Notes: generated by a model not told the origin, from the sequence alone. Counted from the first letter of the stretch, positions 9,701-17,843 are shown. The stretch is DNA of 48,794 nucleotides from Streptomyces sp. CB00455 (GCF_001905445.1 NZ_LIVQ01000016.1:1-48794); one strand, 5' to 3'. A program made the numbers and translations.

Positions 9701-12700
9701 GGGTCTGCCCCAGCGGATGCGGGCGACCGTCGGTGACTGCGCGCAGGCCGCGACAGGCGCCCTGATCTCGGACACCCGTACCTCCTACGACGCCCTGAAC
9801 GCCTTCGGCACCGCCCCCGTCAAGGGACTCACCTTCCAGGTCGACACCAACGACGAGGCGGGCACGGGCTGGATCAACGACCGGCGCACCGAGTACGACG
9901 CGCTGGGCCGCCCCACCAAGCTCATCAACGCAGCGGGCCAGGCCAAGACGACGGCCTACACCCCCGCCACCGGCCCGGTGTTCAGCACCACGGTCACCAA
10001 CGAGGCCGGGCACACACAGACCACCAAGGTCGACCCCGCCCGCGGCCTCCCCCTGGAGGTCGCCGACGCCAACAACCGCAAGACCACGCTGGCCTACGAC
10101 GAACTGGGCCGCAGCACCGCGGTCTGGACGGCCTCGCAGAAGCCGGCCACCGACAAGGCGGCGCTCACCTTCGACTACCAGATCTCCGAGCACGAGCCTC
10201 CCACCGTGGTGTCGCGCACCCTGCGCGACAACGGCACCTACGCCACCACGATCGAGATCTCCGACGGACTGCTGCGCCCGCGCCAAACCCAGACCGACGC
10301 CCTGGGCGGCGGACGCCTGGTCACCGACACCTTCCACAGTGCGAGCGGCACGGTCAGCCGGACCAACAACGGCTACTACGCCGAGGGCGCCCCGGGCCAG
10401 GACATCTTCGTCCCGGAGACCGTCTTCCACGTTCCGAACTCCACGAAGACGGCCTACGACGGCACCGGCCGCCCCGTCCGCACCACGGAGCTCCACGCCG
10501 ACGTGGCGAAGAGCTCGACCGTCACGCGCTACGAGGGCGACTGGACCCTAACGCGGACGGGAATGTCCGCAGACGGTTCCGCTCCGCTGGCGGGCAGCCG
10601 CGCTTCCAAGACGTGGACGGACGCACTGGGCCGCACCACGCTGGTGCAGCAGTACACCGCGACGGACCTCACCACCTGGAACGACACCTCCTACGCGTTC
10701 GACGCGAAGGGCAAGCTCGCCCAGGTCTCCGACCCGGCCGGCAACAAGTGGTCGTATGCCTACGACGCTCGCGGCCACATGGTCTCGTCCGACGACCCCG
10801 ACATGGGCAAGGCCTCCTTCGGCTACGACGTCCTCGGCCGCACGGTGTGGTCCAAGGACTCGTCGGGACGGGCGCAGCACACCACGTACGACGTGCTCGG
10901 CCGCAGGACCGAGTTGCGCGACGACGCTGCGGACGGCCCCCTGGTGGCGTCCTGGACCTATGACACGCTGGCCAGCGGGAGGGGCCAGCCCGTCGCGGCC
11001 ACCCGGTACGAGGGCGGCGCCGCGTTCAAGAGTGAGGTGACCGGCTACGACGCCGAGTACCGGGCGACCGGTACGAAGATCACGATCCCGGACGTGCCCG
11101 CCGCGAAGGGCCTCGCCGGCACCTACGCCTACAGCACGGCCTATACGCCCACGGGCCAGATCCAGTCGACCTCCCTGCCGGCCCTCCCGGGTGGCCTGGC
11201 AGCCGAAAAGCTGATCACGCGTTACAACGCCGACGGCATGACCCAGACCGTGTCGGGTCTTTCCTGGTACACCGCCGAGGCCGTGTACAGCCCGTTCGGC
11301 GAGGTGCTGCGAACCACGTCGGGCAAGGCCCCGAACCGGGTGTGGTCGACGAACCTCTACGACCCGTCGACCGGTCTGCTGTCCCAGGCGATCAGCGACC
11401 GCGAGACGGCCAGTCCGAACCGCATCTCGGCGATCTCCTACACCTACGACGCGATCGGCAACCCGACCTCCGTCACGGACACGCAGGTCGGCGGCAAGGT
11501 CGACCGGCAGTGCTACGCGTACGACGCGGTGGGCCAGCTTAGAAAGGCGTGGACGGGCACGACCGCCGCGTGCACCGGGCCGTCGCCGGCCGATGTCACC
11601 GCCGGCCCGGACGGGGACGGCTACTGGCAGGAGTACCAGTTCGACAAGATCGGCAACCGCACCAAGCTGATCAACCGCGACCTGGCCAACGGCGCGCTCG
11701 ACGACGAGACGAACTACACCTACGGCGTCGACGTCTCGGCCGGCGGCCAGCCCCCGGTCAAGACGAAGCCCCACGCCCTGTCCAAGGCGGAGAAGACCGT
11801 CCGGACGGCCACGTCCACGGCCAACTCCCTGTCCACCTACGCGTACGACTCCTCCGGCAACACCACGAGCCGAAAGATCGACGCCGACACCCAGTCCCTG
11901 ACCTGGGACCGCCGCAACAAGCTCACCTCGGCGAGCAGCCCCGGCATCGGCGCCGTGACGATCACGGGCCTCTCGGGCAAGTGCCTCGACGTGGCCGGGG
12001 GTGCGACCGCGGACGGCACGGCCATCCAGCTGTGGCCGTGCAACGAGTCCAGGGCACAGCAGTGGAAGCTGAGCGGCGACACCGTGCGTGCGCTGGACAA
12101 GTGCCTGGCCGCCCAGGGCGGCAAGGCAGTCCTGGCCACGTGCAACGGCGGGCCCGAGCAGAAGTTCGTCCGCCGTCCTGCCGACAAGACCCTCTACAAC
12201 GCGGCCGCCGACGCCTGCGTCGACGTCCCGAACGGCAACGACGCGGACGGCACGGACCTCCTGGTCTACGCCTGCAACAATGGCACCAACCAGCAGTGGA
12301 CACCGGCCGACAACACCACCACCTACATCTACGACGCCGAGGGCAACCGCCTCATCGAGGAAACCGGCAGCTCTCGCACCCTGCACCTCGGCGAAGCCGA
12401 GATCACCGTCAACAAGGCCGGCCAGGCCATCGACGCCATCCGCTACTACAGCGGCCCCGGCGGCGTCACCACCACCCGTCAAACCAACGGCAAGAACACC
12501 GGCCACAAGCTGACGGTCCTGCTGGCCGACCACCACAACACCGCTACCATCGCGGTCGAGGCCACGACCGGGCAGCGCGTCACCCGCCGCAAGCTCGACC
12601 CGTACGGCAACCAGCGCGGCGCCGTCACCGACAACTGGCCCGGCAGCCGCACCTTCCTCGGCACCGGCAACGACGACACCGCCACGGGCCTGACCCACAT

Positions 12701-13670
12701 CGGCGCACGCGAATACGAACCGGCCACCGGCCGCTTCATCTCCGTCGATCCCGTGATCGACATGGCCGACCCGCTCCAGATGAACGGGTACACCTACGCC
12801 AACGGCAACCCGATCACCGGTTCCGACCCGTCGGGCCTCTTCTGCGACGGCTGCAGCGCCAACAACGACAACAGCGCCTGGACTCCGGACCACGGGCCCG
12901 GCTGCACCACCGAGGGCTGCTACGACGAAGACGGGAAGATCGAGTACTACTACCACGGCGACTCGTCCTCCCACGGCGCGACCACCAAGCTGACCATCCG
13001 GGCTCAGCCGCCGGAGCTGCTTTCTGAAAAGGGCAAGAAGGCCTGGAAGGCGGCGATCAAGAAGATTCAGTCGAAGACGAATCTTTTTGCCCCAGGTAAT
13101 CACCCGGACCTTGCCCTTCAGAACATGAGCGAGGTGTTCTGGAACGAGTTCTGTGCCGGAGCGCCGGAGGAATGCCCGAAGGAACGGCCGGCCGCCACGT
13201 CCGTCGAGGACTTCGAGCTCCGTGTCACCATCGACAACGAGTTGGCAATACAGGAGCCGGCCAGCGCCGCAGCGGGACTCTCGGCGGCCGCCGCACTCGC
13301 CATGCTCCTGGATCCCGAGCACATGCGCGGGCAGCGGTTCCCCTACATCGCCGCACTTGCGGAGAAGGCGGGGATGTCGTCCGCGCCGATGCCGAGCACG
13401 GCCGCGATGGGCGGAAGGGGAGTGCGGTTCTTCTTCCCGAACGACCCGGAGGTCATGGTCTTCTACGAAGTGGGAGACAAGAATTACAACCACAAGGATC
13501 TGGTCCACAAGGGCCCCTATCTGAAGACCCAGGTAAGGGGCCTCGGGAAGGCCGGCGCCTTCCGGACGCCGATGGCCGGAAACCCGTACCCCGCGCTCGG
13601 GGGCACGGTGCCCGCCACCACGGCCCAGCGGATTGCTGACTTCGTCAAGAAGTCGTACAGACCGCGCTGA
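6744..13670 (+). CDS. RHS/YD-repeat polymorphic toxin with internal ricin lectin domain
   Basis: This is a 2308-residue secreted protein. A signal peptide (residues 1-45, hydrophobic core LSVVLVATLLPI, cleavage near AWA) precedes a SpvB-like N-terminal region with FSYSSQTVDGKTS and many YD repeats (for example YDARGHMVSSDDPD, YDVLGRRTEL). Residues about 1740-1855 form a ricin-type lectin with QLWPCNESRAQQW and YACNNGTNQQW. The RHS-associated core (IGAREYEPATGRFISVDPV, YANGNPITGSDPSGL) ends near 2032. The last 276 residues are a variable tip of no family I recognise. RHS proteins form a hollow shell around a C-terminal toxin that the core releases by self-cleavage. The ATG at 6744 was preferred because GGGGGG lies 5 bases upstream; an in-frame ATG exists at 6687. 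The gene at 13735 is the likely immunity gene. Confidence 0.9.
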   Translation: MSPLSARNFRLPGNRRTRADSARLAGRTGITLSVVLVATLLPIQAWAAPPGDRSGVQLPGLQQDAKAKLDEAEAAKLQGWSGVPVQPPAEYEPSKITPPAGGSASVALSGDQLVQAGTLPVSIGKASPTEANPTPPAPSGTWSVAVETRIATEAANVDGALIKVTPPVDGVTPVDIQLDYQKFEDLYGTEWATRLVLKQLPECFLTTPELPECSVSKEVPSTNDPATGTVRATVDPANAPGQGLRTMAVGGGGPMVLAASDGASGAGGTYKATPLQPSGSWTAGGSGGGFSWSYPLTVPAPPAGPAPKVAFSYSSQTVDGKTSVANGQASWIGDGWSYEPGFIERRYRTCSDDRKAAPSAPNNDNITDKKKSDLCWSGDNVVMSLGGATTELVRDATTGKWIPANDDGAKVEQKTDAAVANGAKDGEYWVVTTRDGTRYFFGRHDVDGAGTRAVTNSVFSVPVFGNHPGEPCYQTSYAASSCTQGWRWNLDYVEDVHGNAVVVDWAKETNHYAKNEKFKEKVSYTRGGYPTQIVYGLRATNLTGAPAGKIEFTVSERCVKEGSTDCSDTEFESKNFADKQPWWDTPSTLHCKADKDCYVTSPTFWTRKRLTAVTTYGQRTEGSTGLSLVDRWTLTQSFPKQRTDTHPPLWLESITRTGYGTAKDANGNQLSVPLPPVSFVANVQDMPNRVAKSATDATPDFDRLRVETIRNETGGETYVDYSAPCAVGTTHPKPEENTTRCYPVHWSPDGELETPPIEWFNKYVVDKVVEKDRVARQPDVTTSYTYEGNAAWAKDDDEFLKPELRTYSQWRGYASVVTQRGVTANAGQADATEQSQSRTWYFRGMSGDAGRPKITIKDSTGTEELGEDLPVYQGQTAETITYSKTGGSVVERTVTWPWNQKTATRPRVDTTPLEAFRTGTIRSDAYQSISGGRTNLIRTKGTFDPANGLPLTMQNEAFTSNGTGWTTVAATCATTTYVENAAKNLVGLPQRMRATVGDCAQAATGALISDTRTSYDALNAFGTAPVKGLTFQVDTNDEAGTGWINDRRTEYDALGRPTKLINAAGQAKTTAYTPATGPVFSTTVTNEAGHTQTTKVDPARGLPLEVADANNRKTTLAYDELGRSTAVWTASQKPATDKAALTFDYQISEHEPPTVVSRTLRDNGTYATTIEISDGLLRPRQTQTDALGGGRLVTDTFHSASGTVSRTNNGYYAEGAPGQDIFVPETVFHVPNSTKTAYDGTGRPVRTTELHADVAKSSTVTRYEGDWTLTRTGMSADGSAPLAGSRASKTWTDALGRTTLVQQYTATDLTTWNDTSYAFDAKGKLAQVSDPAGNKWSYAYDARGHMVSSDDPDMGKASFGYDVLGRTVWSKDSSGRAQHTTYDVLGRRTELRDDAADGPLVASWTYDTLASGRGQPVAATRYEGGAAFKSEVTGYDAEYRATGTKITIPDVPAAKGLAGTYAYSTAYTPTGQIQSTSLPALPGGLAAEKLITRYNADGMTQTVSGLSWYTAEAVYSPFGEVLRTTSGKAPNRVWSTNLYDPSTGLLSQAISDRETASPNRISAISYTYDAIGNPTSVTDTQVGGKVDRQCYAYDAVGQLRKAWTGTTAACTGPSPADVTAGPDGDGYWQEYQFDKIGNRTKLINRDLANGALDDETNYTYGVDVSAGGQPPVKTKPHALSKAEKTVRTATSTANSLSTYAYDSSGNTTSRKIDADTQSLTWDRRNKLTSASSPGIGAVTITGLSGKCLDVAGGATADGTAIQLWPCNESRAQQWKLSGDTVRALDKCLAAQGGKAVLATCNGGPEQKFVRRPADKTLYNAAADACVDVPNGNDADGTDLLVYACNNGTNQQWTPADNTTTYIYDAEGNRLIEETGSSRTLHLGEAEITVNKAGQAIDAIRYYSGPGGVTTTRQTNGKNTGHKLTVLLADHHNTATIAVEATTGQRVTRRKLDPYGNQRGAVTDNWPGSRTFLGTGNDDTATGLTHIGAREYEPATGRFISVDPVIDMADPLQMNGYTYANGNPITGSDPSGLFCDGCSANNDNSAWTPDHGPGCTTEGCYDEDGKIEYYYHGDSSSHGATTKLTIRAQPPELLSEKGKKAWKAAIKKIQSKTNLFAPGNHPDLALQNMSEVFWNEFCAGAPEECPKERPAATSVEDFELRVTIDNELAIQEPASAAAGLSAAAALAMLLDPEHMRGQRFPYIAALAEKAGMSSAPMPSTAAMGGRGVRFFFPNDPEVMVFYEVGDKNYNHKDLVHKGPYLKTQVRGLGKAGAFRTPMAGNPYPALGGTVPATTAQRIADFVKKSYRPR

Positions 13671-13683
13671 TGCATCGACATAT

Positions 13684-13720
13684 CGGCCGGGGCAGGGGGA
13701 AATTCCCTCTGCCCCGGCCG
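13684..13720 (+). terminator. Hairpin between toxin and immunity genes
   Basis: Sixteen-base arms (cggccggggcaggggg at 13684-13699, and 13705-13720), with one G-T mismatch in the DNA that becomes a G-U pair in RNA, enclose a 5-base loop. It lies 14 bases after the toxin stop and 14 bases before the immunity ATG, with no U tract. It could terminate or attenuate transcription into the immunity gene, or act as an mRNA 3' stabiliser. Confidence 0.6.
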
Positions 13721-13734
13721 TATATCATGGTCGA

Positions 13735-14139
13735 ATGATCGATTTTTCTCAGAGTTCTTCTGCCGAATTCCTCCAGGCCCTGCAGGCGGGCACGAGCGGC
13801 CTGTGGGCCCTGGAAGCGGGCGTCTGGCTGCTGGAACACCACGGTGTCTGGCTCCAGGATCCGCGACTGCGGCCGTACGTCGACGGCGGGGTCCAGGAAG
13901 ACGGCACGGTGTGGGCCGGATTCGACGTCAAGCGCGTCGACGCGGCCATTGACGCGGGTGCGCTCGGCGAGTGGGGTGAGGACATCGCCGTCCTGTGCTT
14001 CATCCTCAGCCTGTGCGGGGACTACCCCATCTCGCTCCGCTACAACTGCGAGAACCTTTCCAAGGAGACTCTCGGCCTCATGTCCAAGGCCCTGTTCCTC
14101 GCGAACGGCTACGAAGAGCCGCGCAGCTTGGACGGATGA
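13735..14139 (+). CDS. Putative immunity protein for the module 1 RHS toxin
   Basis: This is a small acidic 134-residue protein, starting MIDFSQSSSAEFLQAL, with no signal peptide or membrane segment. I do not recognise its family. It lies 64 bases after the toxin gene on the same strand, the standard position of a polymorphic-toxin immunity gene, and its size and acidity fit that role. Residues such as WAGFDVKRVDAAIDAG and WGEDIAVLCFILSLCGDYP are the most structured-looking part. The ATG at 13735 has no good Shine-Dalgarno sequence; the frame is open farther upstream but there is no better start. The gene ends abruptly beside a LigA remnant. The immunity role rests on position alone. Confidence 0.65.
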   Translation: MIDFSQSSSAEFLQALQAGTSGLWALEAGVWLLEHHGVWLQDPRLRPYVDGGVQEDGTVWAGFDVKRVDAAIDAGALGEWGEDIAVLCFILSLCGDYPISLRYNCENLSKETLGLMSKALFLANGYEEPRSLDG

Positions 14140-14149
14140 GCGATTTTTC

Positions 14150-15020
14150 CCGGACACCGGTGGCGGCCTGGCGGATGTCCTTCATGTCTCGGAAGTGCCG
14201 GGCGATGCGGCGGGACATGCTGCGCCCGGTGCCCAGGACGCCCAGGGAACAGAAGATCCGGCTGAGGTGGAGCTTCTTGGCGGCCTCGATCTGGTCGGCG
14301 AGTTTGGCGGCCCGCTTGGCGCTGCCGGACGCCGTGGTGAGCTGCTCGGCAGTCAGGGTGAATAGATCGGCGACGTCGGTGACGTCACCGGACTCGGCCA
14401 GGGTCGCCACGTACGTCTTGCCGAGGCCGTCGATGTCGAGCATCTCGCGTCCGGCGGCGTACCCGATCAGCGCCGGGAGCGCGCACGCGGTTCCTTGCGC
14501 GCATCGCCAGCGTTCCTGCGTCTTGTTGATTCCCCGCCACAGTTGGGGCAGACCTCGGGCAGCGGCACCTCCAGCGCCCCCGCCGGGCGCAGCTGCACCA
14601 CGGCCCCCTGCACGCGGGGGATGATGTCGCCGGCCTTGTAGGCCGTCACGGTGTCGCCAAGGTGGAGGTCCCGGCGCCGGATGTCGGCGGGGTTGTGCAG
14701 CGTGGCCCGGGTGACGGTGGAGCCGTCGATCTCGACCGGGGCGAGAATCGCGGTAGGGGCGAGGACCCCGGTGCGGCCGACCTCCCACACGACGTCCTCC
14801 AGCACGGTCTGTCGCTCGACCGCCGCGAGCTTGACCGCGATGGCCCAGTGAGGGAAGCGAAAGCCGAACCCGGCCGTCGCCTGCTCTGCCGTGTCGTTCA
14901 TCTTGATCACTACGCCGTCGATCCCGACGGGCAGTTCAGCACGCATGGCGGCGATCGCGTCGACCCGCTGCTGTGCTTCGGCGAGATCGGTGACGACGTG
15001 GAGCCCGGACCGAATATCCG
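14150..15020 (-). pseudogene. ligA: Fragment of NAD-dependent DNA ligase LigA
   Basis: The minus strand encodes an internal slice of LigA. The end of the nucleotidyl-transferase domain (LPVGIDGVVIKMND, FPHWAIAVKLAAVERQTV) is followed by the OB fold (WEVGRTGVLAPTAILAPVEI, TVTRATLHN, GDIIPRVQGAV), the start of the zinc finger (PEVCPNCGG), and then, after a frame change near 14535, the rest of the finger and the HhH domain (INKTQERWRCAQ, GLGKTYVATLAESGDV). The catalytic lysine region and BRCT domain are both missing, and both ends are abrupt: near 15020 at the 5' side and directly beside the immunity gene at the 3' side. LigA seals DNA nicks; this copy cannot work. Confidence 0.9.
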
Positions 15021-15357
15021 CTGGACTGGGATGCGATCGGCGACCGGCCGCTGTACGAGGCGGACCTCGACCCGACTGGACCGCTCGCGGACTGGAACGC
15101 CCACCTGTCCCTCGTCCGCGACAAGGCGGTACCGCTGCCCGGCTGGCCGCCCTCCTGGTCGAGATCACCGAGCAGCTGACCGCCACAGCCGCGGACGCGC
15201 CGCTGGCCGCGCTCCGCGCCGTCGGTGTGTTGGAGCGGATCGCCTCCGGGGTCGGGCGGGAGGCGGCCAGCGCGCTGTGTGACGGCGGCGTGTCCGCCGA
15301 GGCGGTGGCCACCGGCTCGGGACCACCCGCTCCAAGGCCCCGGTGCTCCTTCTGACC
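15021..15357 (+). pseudogene. Remnant of an unidentified actinobacterial protein
   Basis: On the plus strand protein-like text appears in two frames: LDWDAIGDRPLYEADLD followed by LADWNAHLSLVRDKAVP, then after a shift near 15140 RLAALLVEITEQLTA and AVGVLERIASGVGREAASA. Together they read as one frameshifted protein fragment. I do not recognise the family. It abuts the broken 5' end of the ligA fragment head to head, which marks a rearrangement joint. Confidence 0.4.
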
Positions 15358-15813
15358 GCACAGGACAGCTGAGACCACCCTGCTGGCGTCGGGCTTCCGC
15401 GGTTCCGGGCGGGCGAAGGTCTGCCGCAGGACAGGAAACATGTTCCGATTACGGATTTACGTGCGAAGAATTCGGCAAGAACGGCTGTTACTTGATCCAC
15501 TGGTCCGGGCGGGTGAGGCGGCGCGGGAGTGCGCCCGGTGGTGCGCCGGAGCATGCCGACCCTCCTGTCCGGTTCGGGGGACGGATGCGTGTAGCGGTCA
15601 GTGAATGTCAGGGGCACGTTCGGGCGGAATACGTGCATCGCGCAGGCGACAGTGACGGATATGTCCACGTCTGGTAACCGCCGTCGGCGGGGCTGCGCCG
15701 GGGGTCGTGTCGGGTCGAGAGTGTGGCCCTCGGCTCACTTCGGGCCGAATCCGAAAGTGCCTTCACCGCCCTGTTTCGGCTGGTGGAGCGCTGTTCTTGA
15801 GGGAGCGCCACCC
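15358..15813. other. Gene-free stretch upstream of the lamin-tail protein
   Basis: I see no convincing coding frame here. The piece near 15440-15490 is less GC-rich than its surroundings and could contain a promoter, but no clear boxes stand out. Confidence 0.4.
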
Positions 15814-16284
15814 ATGTCCTCTGCTTCTTCCTCCGTACGCCGTATCGCCGCCACCCTCCTGACGGCCGGCGCCCTCGTCTCCGCCGCCGCGCTGCCAGCG
15901 GCCGCTCACGACGGCGACCGCCACCACCAGCGGCACCCGCGGGTGGAGATCAGCCGGGTCCAGGCCGACAGCCCCGGACGCGACGACCGCTCCAACCGGT
16001 CCCTGAACAACGAGTGGCTGGAGATCACCAACACCACCCGCGACACCATCAACCTCCGCGGCTGGACCCTGCGCGATGACGACGGCAACCGCTACCGCTT
16101 CGACAACGTCCGCATCGGCGGCCGCGCCACCATCCGTATCCACACCGGCAACGGCCGCGACACCCGCACCGACCTCTTCCAGGACCGCCGCGACTACGTC
16201 TGGGACAACCACGGCGACACCGCCACCCTGCGCGACGACCGCGGCCGCACCATCGACACCGAGACCTGGGGACGCCGCCGCTAA
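15814..16284 (+). CDS. Secreted lamin-tail-domain (LTD) protein
   Basis: This 156-residue protein has a classic signal peptide (residues 1-32: SVRR, a hydrophobic run LLTAGALVSAAALPAAA, cleavage after AAA). One LTD beta-sandwich follows, seen in NNEWLEITNTTRDTINLRGW, then TLRDDDGNRYRF and a tail VWDNHGDTATLRDD. The length is normal for single-domain streptomycete LTD proteins, which are secreted and whose function is unknown. The ATG at 15814 follows GGGAG at correct distance; the longer frame upstream is not needed. It stands alone, with a hairpin about 100 bases downstream. Confidence 0.85.
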   Translation: MSSASSSVRRIAATLLTAGALVSAAALPAAAHDGDRHHQRHPRVEISRVQADSPGRDDRSNRSLNNEWLEITNTTRDTINLRGWTLRDDDGNRYRFDNVRIGGRATIRIHTGNGRDTRTDLFQDRRDYVWDNHGDTATLRDDRGRTIDTETWGRRR

Positions 16285-16386
16285 CCTCCAACCAGCCGCA
16301 GGCCCGGCACCCTATCCGCGGAACTTGCGTGACATGACTCCGCGGCCGAACCGCACGGCAACCAGTAGCTGACCGGCACACGAGCA

Positions 16387-16416
16387 CGGGCCGTCGCCCC
16401 ACCGGGCGACGGCCCG
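16387..16416 (+). terminator. Terminator hairpin after the LTD gene
   Basis: Perfect 13-bp arms (cgggccgtcgccc at 16387-16399 and its complement at 16404-16416) close a 4-base loop. It is the first strong hairpin downstream of the LTD gene. Confidence 0.7.
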
Positions 16417-16982
16417 CACTGCTGCGCGCACCGGCGGCTCCTGTCCGAACTTCGGAAGCTGGCGCCGCAGGCCTGCGCAGCGCCGCGGCCACGGGCCATC
16501 CACAAGGGGCGTTGCCCGGAGGGCGCTCGGCGGGTTCATCGTCGTGTGCGCCAGGTGTCGTAGAGCGCGCCGACGGCGCTGATGACGTCGGCGAATCCGG
16601 CGTCGCCGACGGTGAGGTAGGTGCGGCGCAGGTGGCGAGCTGCGTGACGAGGACGAGGGTGTCGGGGATCCGGTGCGACCTGCCAGCCGTGTCCGGTTCG
16701 GGGGTGGCGGGGGCCGGTTGGGCGGGGTGGTGTGTCGATTGTCGTTGGACACGAGAACGTGAGCGGCGTTGGACACAGGAAGTGGCAGTGGCGGTTGAGG
16801 ACTTCGGGCCATGTGGAGGTGGCGAAGGAGGAGTGGGTCGCGGCCGTGACTCGCTGGAGCAGTTGCGGGCCGACGGCGACTTGAGCGCCACGCACGTACG
16901 GTTTGGTCGCTGACGGGCTGGGTTTCTCCACGCACATGGTGGAGCGTGCCGGCACAGGCTACGAGCTGCCCGGGTGGGTGGA
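16417..16982. other. Mosaic region with short protein-like fragments
   Basis: There is no intact gene. A plus-strand tail (about 16914-17005) reads GLGFSTHMVERAGTGYELP and ends at a TGA. A minus-strand tail near 16540-16640 reads RTYLTVGDAGFADVISAVG then ALYDTWRTRR before a stop. Both look like ends of once-real proteins that I cannot name. The segment behaves like rearranged debris. Confidence 0.35.
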
Positions 16983-17348
16983 TCAGCTCGTCCAGGTCTT
17001 GATCTGAGCGGCGACGTCCCGCACTGGAAGCCCGTCCCGTGCCGCGCGGGCCAGGGGGAGAACGGTGTCCAGGCCTGGGCTCACGGGGAGTCCGCACGCC
17101 GACAGGTAGGCCGCGGTCACCGTGGCTGCGAACAGCAGGTTCCTCACCTCCAGGCTGGGGTTTCTGGCGAGCTCGCACAGCAGAGCCGCCGCCTTGTGGT
17201 GCGGCTCGGGGTAGACCTCGTGGTCGAGGACCTCCGCACGATGACGTGCTTCCGCTGCGACTGGCACCCCGTAGTCGACGACCTGGGGGTCTCCCGGGAT
17301 CTGCTGGGCTACTGCCAAGATCCAGGCGAGGTCGATCCGGAGGTTCAC
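16983..17348 (-). CDS. Fic/Doc-like toxin component with degenerate active-site motif
   Basis: This 121-residue protein has the helical layout of Doc-type toxins: N-terminal MNLRIDLAWILAVAQQI, then EPHHKAAALLCELARN and ATVTAAYLSACGLPV. In Doc the segment after 'L..larnH' is HxFx(D/N)xNKR, which binds ATP for phosphorylating EF-Tu. Here it reads NPSLEVRNLLFA, so the catalytic His and the NKR element are missing. The GTG start overlaps the antitoxin stop (GTGA), the tight order of an antitoxin-toxin operon. It may use another active site, be an inactive form, or bind the antitoxin only. The family call rests on fold pattern and context. Confidence 0.65.
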   Translation of the reverse strand: MNLRIDLAWILAVAQQIPGDPQVVDYGVPVAAEARHRAEVLDHEVYPEPHHKAAALLCELARNPSLEVRNLLFAATVTAAYLSACGLPVSPGLDTVLPLARAARDGLPVRDVAAQIKTWTS

Positions 17349-17608
17349 GCGGCGTCCCTCGGTGCCGGCTCTGACAGGCCTGCGGCGAGGCCGGGGTACC
17401 GGTCCTCACCGCATTCCGCCTCGAACCGGTCGGTGTACGCGGCCAGGAACGCCGCGGCGCCGGCCATGAAGGCGGCGCGTGACTCCTTCACGTCCTGCTC
17501 GATCAGATCGGCCACGTACCCCTGCAGGCTCAAACCGCGGCGCTTGGCCCTTTCCTCGGCGGCCGCCTTGACGCCCTCGTCCAGTCGGATGTTCGTCTGC
17601 TTTCCCAT
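17345..17608 (-). CDS. Ribbon-helix-helix antitoxin
   Basis: This is a small 87-residue protein. The first 45 residues form an RHH (CopG/Arc-like) DNA-binding fold: KQTNIRLDEGVKAAAEERAK, then RGLSLQGYVADLIEQDV. The rest (SRAAFMAGAAAFLAAYTDRF) would bind and neutralise the toxin. I chose the ATG at 17608, which follows a GGTGG stretch; an in-frame start at 17620 would add four residues. It precedes and overlaps the Doc-like toxin. Autorepression through the GCTAGC sites just upstream is likely for this type of antitoxin. Confidence 0.8.
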   Translation of the reverse strand: MGKQTNIRLDEGVKAAAEERAKRRGLSLQGYVADLIEQDVKESRAAFMAGAAAFLAAYTDRFEAECGEDRYPGLAAGLSEPAPRDAA

Positions 17609-17621
17609 ACCCACCACCATA

Positions 17622-17647
17622 GCTAGCCCCTGATACCAATCGCTAGC
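17622..17647 (-). promoter_or_regulatory. Paired GCTAGC sites, candidate operator of the TA operon
   Basis: The palindrome GCTAGC occurs at 17622-17627 and 17642-17647, 20 bp apart start to start, about two helical turns on one face, directly upstream of the antitoxin start. RHH repressors commonly bind short palindromes spaced this way. Function is inference. Confidence 0.4.
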
Positions 17648-17809
17648 AAACGGAAGGACCGGCCATATCGCTCTTCCGCCCAGCCGGACGCCCTCCGCAG
17701 CTCGAAACTGAAACTGCTGCAGCCGCAGCCCCCGGTCGGCTCCAAAGACGGTACGCGGCCCGCGCTCTCAACGAGCGGCCGTAAATGAGCGAGGCGGATA
17801 CGTGCACAC

Positions 17810-17843
17810 AAGAGCTCCGGACCGTGCGGTCCGGAGCTCTTTT
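17810..17843. terminator. Strong bidirectional terminator hairpin
   Basis: Fourteen-base perfect arms (aagagctccggacc at 17810-17823 and its complement at 17828-17841), with an extra G-C pair and a 2-base loop in between, are followed by TTT on the plus strand. This is a good intrinsic terminator. No gene directly precedes it on plus, so its parent gene may be lost. Confidence 0.7.

Noticed and set aside
10548..13508. Open frame of 986 codons on the minus strand
   Set aside because: It lies antisense to the RHS1 gene, has Gly/Arg/Val-rich low-complexity text and no domain. High GC leaves such frames open by chance.
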